A DNA stretch of 33,257 bases from contig JAJFGN010000081.1 of NCBI GenBank assembly GCA_021776115.1, positions 1 through 33,257 of the forward strand, read 5' to 3'. Below, piece by piece: positions 16,403 to 24,306 of this stretch (positions are counted from its first letter, which is position 1; each line of letters starts with the position of its first letter). The stretch is from Kiloniellaceae bacterium. GTDB taxonomy: Bacteria > Pseudomonadota > Alphaproteobacteria > Kiloniellales > J153. The notes under the pieces are model-generated. The model made no database searches, had not been told where the DNA came from, and was given only the letters and a program-made list of their open reading frames with translations. The translations under genes and the position numbers were made by a program.

Positions 16403-17625
16403 GCGGCAACCTCCCGCCAGGATCGGCCGACCACACGCTGGTACATTTCCTCGTCGGTGGCGCCTTCGGTGCCGATAATCACGACCCGCGCCGCGGTATC
16501 CAAGCGCAGGGTCCGGCGTGCCTCCGTGTCGAGGGCGGCGGTGATCAGTCCCGCCAATCCCGCGACGCCGGATTCGCCGGCGACCAGGGACGGGTCGTTT
16601 TGGCAGCCCTCGGCGAGGAGGCGCATGGCGGCTTCCGCCGCCGCGTCGGTAAGGGTCATCGCCGCGTGGGCGCCCGGTTCCAGAATCTCCCACGCCAGCT
16701 TGGAGATCTCGCCGCAGGCGAGCCCGCTCATGAAAGAATCGACATTGCCGGTGACCGCCGTGGGCCGGCCATTGGCGAGGCTGGCGAACCAGCAGGCGGC
16801 CTGCTCCGGCTCGACGAGAATGGTCATTGGCCGCTCGGGACCGAAGGTCCGCCAAAACTCGGCGCAAACGGCGGCCGCCATGCCGCCGACCCCGGCCTGA
16901 AGAAAGATGTGCGTCGGCGGTGTCCCGCTAGGCAAGAGCTCGATGACCTCGGCCGCCATCACCGCATAACCTTGGGTGACATCGCGCGGCGCCTCGATGG
17001 TGTCGCCGTCGCTAGTGTCCGGGATGACGTGCCAGCCTTCCCGGCGCGCGGTTTCGAAAGCCTGGCGAACGGCGTCGTCAAAGCTGCCGGGGTGGCGGCG
17101 CACCTCGGCGCCGTAGGCGGCTATCGCTTGTTCCCGGGCCGGCGTCACGGCTTCGTTGATGTAGATGACGCAGCGGCAACCGAACATCCGCGCACCCCAG
17201 GCGACGGAGCGGCCGTGGTTGCCATCCGTGGCGGCGGTGACGGTGACGCCGGAGACGATCTCCGCGTGGCCGCCGTCGAGAATTTCCTGCGGGTCGATGT
17301 CGTCGCGGCCCGTTTGCGCCGCCACTTCCCGCATCAGGCACCTTTGCACGGCGTAAGCACCGCCCAGCGGCTTGAAGCTGCGCAACCCGAAGCGGTCGCC
17401 TTCCTGCTTGTAGTGGAGTCGGCCGATTCCGAGTTCAGCCGCCAAGCCGGGCAGGTCGATCAGCGGTGTCGGCTCATAGCCTGGCCAGGCCGAGATGCAA
17501 CGTCGCGCCTCGTTTAGGCCGGCCGCGTTGAGCACGGCCGCTTGCCGATCGCCGTAATCGGCGTCCGGCGTCACGCCCGTATTGAGCGCCACCCGGAAAG
17601 GCAACGAAGGAAAAGACAAGGACAT
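16399..17625 (-). CDS. ygeX: Diaminopropionate ammonia-lyase
   Basis: This PLP enzyme converts 2,3-diaminopropionate (either isomer in E. coli) to pyruvate and two ammonia. The 408-residue product carries the family signature RFGLRSFKPLGGAYA with the Schiff-base Lys85, the ATDGNHGRSVAWGA loop, and QAGVGGMAAAV for the cofactor phosphate. Asp134 (in ATDGNHG) and Asp203 (in IPDTSD) are 69 residues apart, the same spacing as the catalytic Asp120/Asp189 of the E. coli enzyme. The start ATG at 17625 gives a family-typical length. It is separated from dctP by a strong hairpin and coupled to the M20 hydrolase downstream. E. coli also keeps this enzyme next to M20 and hydantoinase-type genes, which supports a shared pathway. 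Confidence 0.92.
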   Translation of the reverse strand: MSLSFPSLPFRVALNTGVTPDADYGDRQAAVLNAAGLNEARRCISAWPGYEPTPLIDLPGLAAELGIGRLHYKQEGDRFGLRSFKPLGGAYAVQRCLMREVAAQTGRDDIDPQEILDGGHAEIVSGVTVTAATDGNHGRSVAWGARMFGCRCVIYINEAVTPAREQAIAAYGAEVRRHPGSFDDAVRQAFETARREGWHVIPDTSDGDTIEAPRDVTQGYAVMAAEVIELLPSGTPPTHIFLQAGVGGMAAAVCAEFWRTFGPERPMTILVEPEQAACWFASLANGRPTAVTGNVDSFMSGLACGEISKLAWEILEPGAHAAMTLTDAAAEAAMRLLAEGCQNDPSLVAGESGVAGLAGLITAALDTEARRTLRLDTAARVVIIGTEGATDEEMYQRVVGRSWREVAA

Positions 17626-17666
17626 GACGACGAGCTCGGGGCTCCCGATGAAAAATATTGGCAAGG

Positions 17667-17707
17667 GGGAAACGGGACCGGAGGCTGCAGCCTCCGGCCC
17701 TGTTCCC
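17667..17707 (-). terminator. Strong intercistronic hairpin downstream of dctP
   Basis: A perfect 20-base palindrome (CCGGAGGCTG / CAGCCTCCGG, 17678-17697) is extended by a nearly matching outer stem (GGGAA...TTCCC). In the transcribed (minus) direction it follows the dctP stop and precedes a loose T-rich stretch (ATATTTTTC). It could be a partial terminator or an mRNA-stabilising 3' hairpin that sets receptor levels above those of the enzymes downstream. Confidence 0.6.
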
Positions 17708-17720
17708 ATTGCCTGTCGGG

Positions 17721-18761
17721 CTACTGGGCGGCCTTGATGGCGGCCAACATGGCGTTGAGCATGTCGACGCCCTCGGCACCCAGATTCGCCTCGATCAGCT
17801 TGCGCACGGCCGGCTGAGCGACGGCGGCGAACTTTGCTTGCTCGGCCGGGGAAACAACGTTCACTTCCATCTTTTGGGCCAGTTTGGGCAGGCCGCGTTC
17901 GGAGGCCTCGACCACCCGCGAGACGCCGCGGCCGGCTTCCGTGGCAACCTCGGAGGCCCAATCCACGATGCTCCGGTGTTCGGCGCTCAGGCCGTCGTAG
18001 AACGCCTTGTTCATGGTCCAGATGTACGGCGTGATCACGTGGTTGGTGATCGAGAGGTACTTCTGGACTTCGTCGAACTTGGCGAAGGCGATGATCGGGA
18101 TGGGGTTCATCTGACCATGCGCGACGCCGGTCTGAAGCGAAGTGTAAACCTCGGCCCAGGGCAAGGGTGTTGCCTGCGCGCCGAGCGAATCTACCATCGC
18201 CTTGTGGGTCGGCAGGGTCATGGTGCGAATCTTCAGCCCCTTCATGTCCTCCACTGTCTTGATCGGACGCTGTGAGTTGGAGAACGCGAAGAACCCGCCG
18301 GAGTCGATCATGCCGAGCACCTGGAGGCCGGTCGCATCTTCCAGACTGCCGGTGATCTTCTTGCCGAATGAACTACGCTGATCGATGACCCGGCTGGCGA
18401 CGGCGATGTTCGGGAAGGCAAAGGGAATGTCGAAGACGCCAACCAGGGGAAAATGCTGAGCGATGCCGCCGGAGGACGAGATGGTCGATTCGACGATACC
18501 GTCGCGAACTTGCTGAATGACCTCGTTGTCCTTGCCGAGCTGACCGTTGGGGTACAGCTTAACTTCGATGGCGCCGCCGCTGGCAGACTCGACGAGGGAC
18601 TTGAAGATAGCCGTCATCGCGCCGGAGTGGCTCTCGAAGGGATCGGCCGGGTTCAGGTGGCCGACGCGGATGGTCACTTCGGCGGCCTGTGTGGCGCCGG
18701 CGAAGGACAAGGCGACGACCGCCGCCGCGGTTGAGGCCGTCAGTTTTTTGAGGAACGTCAT
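17721..18761 (-). CDS. dctP: TRAP transporter solute-binding protein, DctP family
   Basis: This 346-residue periplasmic receptor has a signal peptide (MTFLKKLTASTAAAVVALSFAGATQA, cleavage before AEVTIRVGH). Family motifs follow: GHLNPADPFESH, GxIEVKLYPNGQLGKDNEVIQQVRDG, GLKIRTMTLPTHKAMVDSLGAQATPLPWAEVYTSLQTGVAHGQMNPI and YLSITNHVITPYIWTMNKAFYDGL. The conserved Arg in KIRTM and the Asn in GQMNP usually bind the ligand carboxylate. AAGGAGG lies about 10 bases before the ATG at 18761, one of the strongest ribosome-binding sites in the window. The gene lies between the permease genes and the catabolic enzymes and is flanked on both sides by hairpins, consistent with high expression. The ligand is probably an amino-acid-like or carbamoyl acid, by context only. 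Confidence 0.93.
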   Translation of the reverse strand: MTFLKKLTASTAAAVVALSFAGATQAAEVTIRVGHLNPADPFESHSGAMTAIFKSLVESASGGAIEVKLYPNGQLGKDNEVIQQVRDGIVESTISSSGGIAQHFPLVGVFDIPFAFPNIAVASRVIDQRSSFGKKITGSLEDATGLQVLGMIDSGGFFAFSNSQRPIKTVEDMKGLKIRTMTLPTHKAMVDSLGAQATPLPWAEVYTSLQTGVAHGQMNPIPIIAFAKFDEVQKYLSITNHVITPYIWTMNKAFYDGLSAEHRSIVDWASEVATEAGRGVSRVVEASERGLPKLAQKMEVNVVSPAEQAKFAAVAQPAVRKLIEANLGAEGVDMLNAMLAAIKAAQ

Positions 18762-18811
18762 GGAATACCTCCTTGCTGGGTTGATGTTGGATGAGCGTTG
18801 ATCGCTCGATT

Positions 18812-18834
18812 TGCGGTGTTTCGTCTGCACCGCA
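18812..18834 (-). promoter_or_regulatory. Inverted repeat between dctM and dctP
   Basis: Seven-base arms TGCGGTG (18812-18818) and CACCGCA (18828-18834) lie directly after the dctM stop; a smaller GAGCG/CGCTC pair lies at about 18793-18807. They may act as a processing or stabilising element between the permease and receptor messages. No T-run follows. Confidence 0.4.
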
Positions 18835-18835
18835 T

Positions 18836-20116
18836 TTACAGGCCGAGCATTCTAGGCACGGCGAGAGTCAGTCCGGGCCAATAGGCGATGACGAATAGGA
18901 CAATCACCTCGGCCACCAGGAAGGGCCAAAGCGAGCGGGTGATGTTTTCGATCTTCTCCTTGGTGACTGAAGCGAGAACGAACAGGCAGGCCCCCACCGG
19001 CGGCGTCATCAAGGAGATATTCAGCGCCAGGACGATCATGACGCCGGCGTGAACCGGGTCCATGCCGATTTGCACGGTCAAGGGCGCGAGAACCGGGGCC
19101 AAGATGATCAGCGTCGCGTTGATGTCCATAAACATGCCGATGAACAGAAGCAGTGCGATGATCATGGCGATAATCATGTTCGGATCGTCGGACAAAGCCA
19201 GGAGGCCCGCGGCCACGGCCTGGGGAATCTGGTTGAAGGTCATCCACCAGCCGAGGATCGAGGCCGAGGCGATAATCAAAAAGATGACGCCGGTGATCCG
19301 CGTCGTCCGCACGCACATGTCGTAGAGGTCGGGCCAGGTCAGCCCGCGATAGACGAGCCCGCCGACGACCAGGGCATAGAAGACGGCGATAGACGCCGCT
19401 TCGGTCGGCGTGGCGATGCCGCCGAGGATGGAACCGAGGATGAAGATCGGCAACACCAGCGCCAGGAAGCTCTCCTTGAAGGCGTAGACGATTTCAATCA
19501 GCTTTGGCCCGCCTTCCGCTTTCGGCAGGTTGAGCCGTTTGCTGAGCCCCGCGATCACCGCCATGCAGATGGCGCAGATCAACAGGCCGGGGACAATGCC
19601 CGCGGCGAACAGCCCGGCGATGGAAACGCCCATGATCGATCCGTAGATGACCATCAGGGTCGAGGGCGGAATGGTCGGGCCGATGATCGAGCCCGCGGCG
19701 GTCACCGCGCAGGCGAAGGGCTTGGTGTAACCTTGCTTGACCATGGCCGGCACCAAGGTGTTGCCGAAGGCGGCGGCGTCGGCCGTCGCCGCGCCCGTGA
19801 TCCCGGCGAACATCACCGAGGCCACCATGTTGGAATGCGCCATGCCGCCGCGCATCCAGCCGACCAGGGCGGCGGCGAAGCGCACCAGATGCGTGGTGAT
19901 TCCCGAACGGTTCATGATCTCGCCGGCGAGAATGAAAAACGGCATGGCGAGAAAAGGAAACAGGTCGAGCCCGGCAAACATGCGGTCCGGCGCCATTGTT
20001 AAGAAACGCCCGCCACCCATGTCGAAGATACCGACCAACCCGGCGATGCCGAGAACGAAACCCACCGGCATGCCGAGGAGGAGAAGCCCGAAGAAGGTGA
20101 CGGCGACGATCAGCAT
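18836..20116 (-). CDS. dctM: TRAP transporter large permease, DctM
   Basis: This 426-residue inner-membrane protein has about twelve hydrophobic segments. It carries the DctM hallmarks PFFILAGEIMNRSGIT, ITGAATADAAAFGNTLVPAM (substrate/Na-binding loop), GSIIGPTIPPSTLMVIYG, GGIATPTEAASIAVFYALVVGG and a C-terminal MTPPVGACLFVLASV. It forms the transport channel with DctQ and takes substrate from DctP. The ATG at 20116 lies 4 bases after the dctQ stop and starts directly in the first helix (MLIVAVTFFGLLLLGMPVGF). A longer frame to 20257 only overlaps dctQ. Confidence 0.95.
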   Translation of the reverse strand: MLIVAVTFFGLLLLGMPVGFVLGIAGLVGIFDMGGGRFLTMAPDRMFAGLDLFPFLAMPFFILAGEIMNRSGITTHLVRFAAALVGWMRGGMAHSNMVASVMFAGITGAATADAAAFGNTLVPAMVKQGYTKPFACAVTAAGSIIGPTIPPSTLMVIYGSIMGVSIAGLFAAGIVPGLLICAICMAVIAGLSKRLNLPKAEGGPKLIEIVYAFKESFLALVLPIFILGSILGGIATPTEAASIAVFYALVVGGLVYRGLTWPDLYDMCVRTTRITGVIFLIIASASILGWWMTFNQIPQAVAAGLLALSDDPNMIIAMIIALLLFIGMFMDINATLIILAPVLAPLTVQIGMDPVHAGVMIVLALNISLMTPPVGACLFVLASVTKEKIENITRSLWPFLVAEVIVLFVIAYWPGLTLAVPRMLGL

Positions 20117-20120
20117 CTGT

Positions 20121-20639
20121 TCAGACCTCCACCCGTTCGGCGGCGGTGACGCCATCTTGTGCAAAAAAATCGTGAACCGCGACGAGCAGCAGTTGCACGC
20201 AAGCGCAACCGGCCGCGAGTGGCACACCGAGGAAGGGATAGGCCTTGGGGATTTCATTGATCATCGTGTATCGGCTAAAGCCTCGATCCACGAAGCCGAT
20301 GCCGTAAAAGAATATGATCGCGAAAAAGCCAAAAGCGACAATATCGAAGGTCACGGCCAACCACTTACGGACGATCGGGGGGAAGCGCTCGAACACAACC
20401 AGCACACCGATATGTTCGCGATGGCTGATACCGCTGGAGACCGCGAGCAGGGCCATCCAGATCATCAGGTAGCGGGCCAATTCCTCGGTGAAGGTCCACT
20501 TGACCGGGAGCGCGTATCGGACCAGGACGCCCAGCCAGACGTCCAGCACCAGCAGTACAAGAAGCAACACGCAAAACCGTTCAACCAGCCAGTTTATCCG
20601 ACGACTGGCGCGGATCGCATGACCGGCCAATTCCGGCAA
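20121..20639 (-). CDS. dctQ: TRAP transporter small permease, DctQ
   Basis: This 172-residue membrane protein has four helices. Typical features are the first-helix end VLVRYALPVKWTFTEELARYLMIWMALLAVSSGISHREHIGV, which holds the conserved Trp/Glu-Glu-Arg motif, then helices around VTFDIVAFGFFAIIFFYG and PLAAGCACVQLLLVAV. It is the first gene of the seven-gene minus-strand operon. The start is TTG at 20639, supported by AGGGGGGA about 7 bases upstream; no ATG fits. An AT-rich divergent promoter region separates it from the RpiR-type regulator. Confidence 0.9.
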   Translation of the reverse strand: MPELAGHAIRASRRINWLVERFCVLLLVLLVLDVWLGVLVRYALPVKWTFTEELARYLMIWMALLAVSSGISHREHIGVLVVFERFPPIVRKWLAVTFDIVAFGFFAIIFFYGIGFVDRGFSRYTMINEIPKAYPFLGVPLAAGCACVQLLLVAVHDFFAQDGVTAAERVEV

Positions 20640-20716
20640 AAGCTGTCCCCCCTGATCAGGTCGGTTTTTATTCGTTAAGGATATTCTGAAACTGATTTTT
20701 TAAATAGTCAAGATTG

Positions 20717-20736
20717 TTTGAAACTTGAATTTCAAA
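20717..20736. promoter_or_regulatory. Candidate RpiR-type operator
   Basis: Perfect inverted repeat TTTGAAA (20717-20723), 6-base spacer, TTTCAAA (20730-20736), in the AT-rich divergent region between dctQ and the regulator gene. RpiR-family proteins bind short dyads as dimers. The position, 45 bases before the regulator start and 81 before dctQ, suits control of both promoters. A partial half-site TGAAA also occurs near 20688. Confidence 0.5.
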
Positions 20737-20780
20737 AATCTTTCCCCTAGCCTGGGAAAAGGGACGGTAGGAGAATGTGG

Positions 20781-21686
20781 ATGACATCCGCGGGCCCTCG
20801 GCGGAACGATCAGGCAGGCCTCGCGGCCGAGGCGGCGGCGGGGGGCGGCCTCTCGTTCGAGGGCCGCATCCGGACCCACTATCGCGGCTTGCCGGAGAGC
20901 GAGCGCCGGATCGCCGATCTCATTCTCGAGTTTCCCGGCGAGGTCGCGGCCTATTCCGCGACCGAACTGGCCAAGTTGTCCGGCGGGTCGAAAGCCGCCG
21001 TAACCCGGCTGGTTCGGCGTCTGGGATTCGCCAATTTCGACGAGGCCCGGCGCGCCGCCCGCGACGCGCAGACCTGGGGATCGCCGCTCTACCTGCTCTC
21101 GAAGAAGGCCCCCAGCGGCAACTTCGGCGCCCGCATTGAGGAGCAGATCGACCAGGACGTGCGCAACATATCGCTCACCCTCGAGCAGTTGCAGGCGGAT
21201 GTCTTCGACGACATCGTCGATGCCATTTGCGAAGCCAGGCGCGTGTTTCTGCTTGGCTACCGCAACAGCCACTATCTCGCCGGTTACGCGCGCGGGCAGA
21301 TCAATCAGGTCCGGGGCGACGTCTATTTGCTGCCGACGGCGGGCGAGACCATCGCCGAGGAAATCGCCGATCTGACGGTGGACGATGTCCTCATCGTCAT
21401 CGGTTTCCGGCGCCGGGTTGCCGAGGTGCCCCGCGCCATGGCCGCCGCCCACGCCGCCGGCGCGAAGGTTCTGTATGTCACGGACCGGTCGGCGGAAGCG
21501 GCGCCGCCTGCCACCTGGACCATTCCTTGCGCGGTCCGCGGCAAGGATCTGTTTGACCGCTATGCCGCGGCCATGTCGTTGCTGCATTTCCTTTGCGTCG
21601 CTATCGTCGACCGCCTCGCCGCAAAGGGCCGCGGCCGCTTGCAGCGGATCGAGAACTTGCACGAGGAACTCCATGACTTCGACTGA
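20781..21686 (+). CDS. RpiR/MurR-family transcriptional regulator
   Basis: The N-terminal helix-turn-helix spans about residues 25-90, with the family phrase LPESERRIADLILEFPGEVAAYSATELAKLSGGSKAAVTRLVRRLGFANFDEARR. A SIS sugar-isomerase-type domain (about 120-285) follows, with FLLGYRNSHYLAGYARGQIN, TVDDVLIVIGFRR and AGAKVLYVTDR. SIS domains sense phosphorylated sugars or other small ligands; here the ligand may be an intermediate of the neighbouring amino-acid pathway. Two ATGs are possible, 20775 and 20781. The second is preferred because AGGAG (20769-20773) is then 7 bases away. It is transcribed divergently from dctQ and overlaps the M20 gene by 14 bases, which makes it the likely local regulator of both sides. 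Confidence 0.9.
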   Translation: MTSAGPRRNDQAGLAAEAAAGGGLSFEGRIRTHYRGLPESERRIADLILEFPGEVAAYSATELAKLSGGSKAAVTRLVRRLGFANFDEARRAARDAQTWGSPLYLLSKKAPSGNFGARIEEQIDQDVRNISLTLEQLQADVFDDIVDAICEARRVFLLGYRNSHYLAGYARGQINQVRGDVYLLPTAGETIAEEIADLTVDDVLIVIGFRRRVAEVPRAMAAAHAAGAKVLYVTDRSAEAAPPATWTIPCAVRGKDLFDRYAAAMSLLHFLCVAIVDRLAAKGRGRLQRIENLHEELHDFD

Positions 21687-22923
21687 CGCCGCGGCCCGGG
21701 AAGATGAGATCGCCGGATTCTTAGCGGTTACCGCCGACGAGCGGGTCTCTCTACTCAAGGAATTGGTGAAAGCACCGTCGGATAACCCGCCTGGCGATTG
21801 CGCGCCCCACGCGGAGCGCGCCGCCGCTCTCTTGACCGATCTCGGGTTCGAGGTCGAGGCCCACCCGGTACCCGAGGCCCTCTGCCAGGCCAACGGCATG
21901 ATCAGCGTGGTCAATCTGGTCGTGCGGCGGCGCTTCGGCGAGGGTCCGGTGATTACCCTCAACGCCCACGGCGATGTGGTCGCACCGGGGGCGGGCTGGA
22001 CCCACGATCCCTACGCCGGCGAAATCGTCGATGGTTGGCTTTACGGGCGCGGGGCCGCGGTGTCGAAATCCGATTTCGCGACCTATGCCTACGCTCTCAA
22101 AGCCCTCGACACCTGCGCCGGCGACCTGGCCGGCACTGTCGAGCTTCATTTGACCTACGACGAGGAGGTCGGCGGCGCCCTCGGCCCCAAGTGGCTGCTG
22201 GATGAGGGTATATCCAAGCCAGATTTCGCCATTTCCGCCGGCTTTTCCCATGCCGTGGTTACCGCCCACAACGGTTGTTTACACTTGGAGGTAACGGTCT
22301 CCGGCCGCTCGGCGCATGCCGCCAAACCGGAAACCGGGTACGACGCCTTGGAGGCGGCGACGGTCCTTCTCTCGGCGCTCTATGCGCACCGAGCCGAGCT
22401 TGGGAACCGGGTTTCGGCGATACCGGGGATCGGCTCGCCCAAGCTTAACGTGGGGCTCATCGAGGGCGGCATCAACACCAACGTCGTACCCGACCGGGTG
22501 TCTTTCCGAATCGACCGGCGGATGATCCCGGAGGAAAACCCCGACGATGTCGAAGCGGCGCTGCGCGACCGAATCGCCGCCGCGCTTGCCGGCCGGAAGG
22601 GGATCGCCGTGGACGCCAGGCGCGTTATGATGGCGGCGGCGCTGACGCCCCTTGGCGAGGTGGCCCGACTGACGGAGCCCTTGATTCGCCATGCCTCGGC
22701 CCGGTTCGGCGAAACGATTTCCTGCGTCGGCGTGCCGCTCTATACCGACGCCCGGCACTACACCGCGGCGGGGATTCCGACGGTTCTTTACGGTGCCGGT
22801 CCGCACACGATCGAGGAAGCCAACGCCCACCGTGCCGACGAGCGTTTACCGCTCGCCGATCTCCACGGCGCGACCGAAGTTGTCGCGCGCGCATTGCGCG
22901 ATATCTTGTCGGCGAAGGGGTGA
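21673..22923 (+). CDS. M20 family metallo-hydrolase (ArgE/DapE-like deacylase)
   Basis: This 416-residue hydrolase overlaps the regulator gene by 14 bases, with its own GAGGAA ribosome-binding site. M20 features are LNAHGDVVAPG (His99, Asp101), LTYDEEVGG (catalytic Glu164/Glu165), the dimerisation segment VTVSGRSAHAAKPETGYDALEAA, and a C-terminal YTDARHYTAAGIPTVLYGAGPHTIEEAN. One oddity: the usual GRGxxDMK loop, whose Asp bridges the two zinc ions, reads GRGAAVSKSDF, so Val130 stands where the Asp is expected, with an Asp four residues on. The enzyme may be mononuclear or use Asp134. Context (same regulator, diaminopropionate lyase across the promoter) suggests deacylation of an N-acyl amino acid that feeds the operon; E. 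coli has a comparable M20 gene beside ygeX. Confidence 0.88.
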   Translation: MTSTDAAAREDEIAGFLAVTADERVSLLKELVKAPSDNPPGDCAPHAERAAALLTDLGFEVEAHPVPEALCQANGMISVVNLVVRRRFGEGPVITLNAHGDVVAPGAGWTHDPYAGEIVDGWLYGRGAAVSKSDFATYAYALKALDTCAGDLAGTVELHLTYDEEVGGALGPKWLLDEGISKPDFAISAGFSHAVVTAHNGCLHLEVTVSGRSAHAAKPETGYDALEAATVLLSALYAHRAELGNRVSAIPGIGSPKLNVGLIEGGINTNVVPDRVSFRIDRRMIPEENPDDVEAALRDRIAAALAGRKGIAVDARRVMMAAALTPLGEVARLTEPLIRHASARFGETISCVGVPLYTDARHYTAAGIPTVLYGAGPHTIEEANAHRADERLPLADLHGATEVVARALRDILSAKG

Positions 22924-23041
22924 TCGCCGTCTCGGCTCTTGGCCGTACATGTCTCCTTAGACGGATCCACCTGCAAAGTTTAGGAAACTCGCCGGGACCG
23001 GCCGACTAGCTTTCTTGTTGCCCTTTTTTTCATACCTTGGG

Positions 23042-23128
23042 TGGTGCGGGCGGAGGGACTCGAACCCCCACTCCCTTGCGGGAAACGGATTTTAAGTCCG
23101 TTGCGTCTACCGGTTCCGCCACGCCCGC
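23042..23128 (-). tRNA. tRNA-Leu (anticodon UAA)
   Basis: The minus strand folds as a class II tRNA of 87 bases including an encoded CCA (23042-23044) and discriminator A. The acceptor stem GCGGGCG pairs with CGCCCGC. The anticodon stem AACGGA/TCCGTT encloses the loop CTTAAAA with anticodon TAA at 23092-23094. A long variable arm (CCCGCAAGGGAG) and the T-arm GGGTTCGAGTCCC follow, as expected for leucine. It is divergent from the nuclease gene, 59 bases away. Confidence 0.97.
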
Positions 23129-23187
23129 GTCCCCGCGTCCTTTCTCTCCTATTTGCCGGCCGGCCGCAACTGGGGCAGATTTAGCCC

Positions 23188-23712
23188 ATGCGCGCGGTGG
23201 CTCTTGCTCTGCTTCTTTTGGCCTCGCCGGCCCTGGCCGGCGAAGCGGGGCCGGCGCGGGTTATCGATGGCGATTCGCTCGAGGTCTCGGGCGAGGAGAT
23301 CCGGCTATTTGGGATAGATGCGCCTGAAATCGGCCAGGTCTGTGCGCTGGAAGGCGCGTCTTGGGATTGCGGCAGAGCCTCCGCCGTACTTTTGCGCCGG
23401 CTGGTGCGGGGCCATGCGGTCGATTGTCAGAGTTTTGGCCGGGACCGGGACGGGCGCTTGATCGCGAAATGCCACGCCGGGTGGATGGACCTGAGTGCGG
23501 AGATGGTCTCGCGCGGGATGGCGGTCGTAGACCCGAACGGCGCGCCCGATTACCTGCCGAACTATCGCGAAGCCCGCGCTCTGGGCGACGGCATCTTTGC
23601 GGCCGAGTTCATCGAACCCGCGCGCTGGCGGCGCGGCGAGCGCTTGCCGCTGGAGCCTGATCCACTAAGTTGCGGTGCCGCTGACGTCAGTCGTCGGGCC
23701 GGGGCACGATGA
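23188..23712 (+). CDS. Secreted thermonuclease-like (SNase) protein
   Basis: This 174-residue protein has a short signal peptide (MRAVALALLLLASPALAGE) and a staphylococcal-nuclease-like domain: RVIDGDSLEVSGEEIRLFGIDAPE near the start, then GRDRDGRLIAKCHAGWMDLSAEMVSRGMAVV and YREARALGDGIFAAEF. The Asp residues of DGDS and DAPE and the Arg of EIRLFG occupy the usual active-site places, and four Cys may form disulfides in the periplasm. The family hydrolyses DNA and RNA with calcium; many such small alphaproteobacterial members are poorly characterised. Its 3' end overlaps the convergent globin gene by 26 bases. No strong ribosome-binding site is seen before the ATG at 23188. Confidence 0.85.
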   Translation: MRAVALALLLLASPALAGEAGPARVIDGDSLEVSGEEIRLFGIDAPEIGQVCALEGASWDCGRASAVLLRRLVRGHAVDCQSFGRDRDGRLIAKCHAGWMDLSAEMVSRGMAVVDPNGAPDYLPNYREARALGDGIFAAEFIEPARWRRGERLPLEPDPLSCGAADVSRRAGAR

Positions 23713-24139
23713 TGACGGCTTCCATGCGATAGCGCCCGTGGCATTCGTCGGGCGACTTGTTGACGATCGCGCGTTCGAATTTGGAATCGAGCGCCAGCCA
23801 TTTCTCGCGCAAGTCGGGCGCGACGCCGGCCTCCACCAACGCCTCGCCCAGCAGCTCGTGCCGGATGGCGAAGACCTCGCCGGGCAGGAACATGTGGACA
23901 TGGGCGTCGTGCGGCGACCGGCCGCCATACATCTGCGGTCCACCCATCAGCGATGCCCAGAAGTCATTCTGTTGCGACTCAACCACCTCGCGCTTGGAGC
24001 GGACGAAGAATCCCTTCAGCCAGGGGTGGGCGAACAATTTGGTGTAAAGAAGACTGTGCACGCGCCGCAGGCAGGAATAGCCACCAATCTGCGCGAAAAA
24101 GTTGTCGTCCAGCAGCGATTTACCCTTGTCCGCGGTCAC
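23687..24139 (-). CDS. Truncated hemoglobin
   Basis: This 150-residue protein has the two-over-two globin pattern: FFAQIGGYSCLRRVHSLLYTKLFAHPWLKGFF (helices A-B to CD region), the distal QQ pair in VESQQNDFWASLMGGPQMYGG, then DAHVHMFLPGEVFAIRHELLGEALVEAGV, with His80 the likely proximal haem ligand. The DAH and GGPxxYxG motifs fit group I-like or related truncated globins. Such proteins bind O2 or NO and often act in NO detoxification. The start is GTG at 24139, supported by GGAGG about 8 bases upstream. It is a single gene, convergent with the nuclease. Confidence 0.85.
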   Translation of the reverse strand: MTADKGKSLLDDNFFAQIGGYSCLRRVHSLLYTKLFAHPWLKGFFVRSKREVVESQQNDFWASLMGGPQMYGGRSPHDAHVHMFLPGEVFAIRHELLGEALVEAGVAPDLREKWLALDSKFERAIVNKSPDECHGRYRMEAVIIVPRPDD

Positions 24140-24306
24140 GTTTCAACCTCCCTCGGTTTTCCAACCCGTCGCTAGAGTAGCGCCAGGATATTGAGGGGCC
24201 GTTACTTCGCCGAGGTTGTCTCCATACCTGCTCAGTCAAAGCATCCATGGCCCGCGTGCGCCGCGGACGGCATACTCGACCCCAGACATAGGAATTGGAG
24301 GGCGGC

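Noticed and set aside
16403-16867. N-terminal extension of the M20 carbamoylase
   Set aside because: It would overlap most of the 3' part of the ammonia-lyase gene and its translation is Arg/Gly-rich noise; the ATGA overlap start at 16402 fits the family.
19049-20002. 317-codon frame on the plus strand
   Set aside because: Antisense of dctM, rich in His/Asp/Arg with no recognisable domain.
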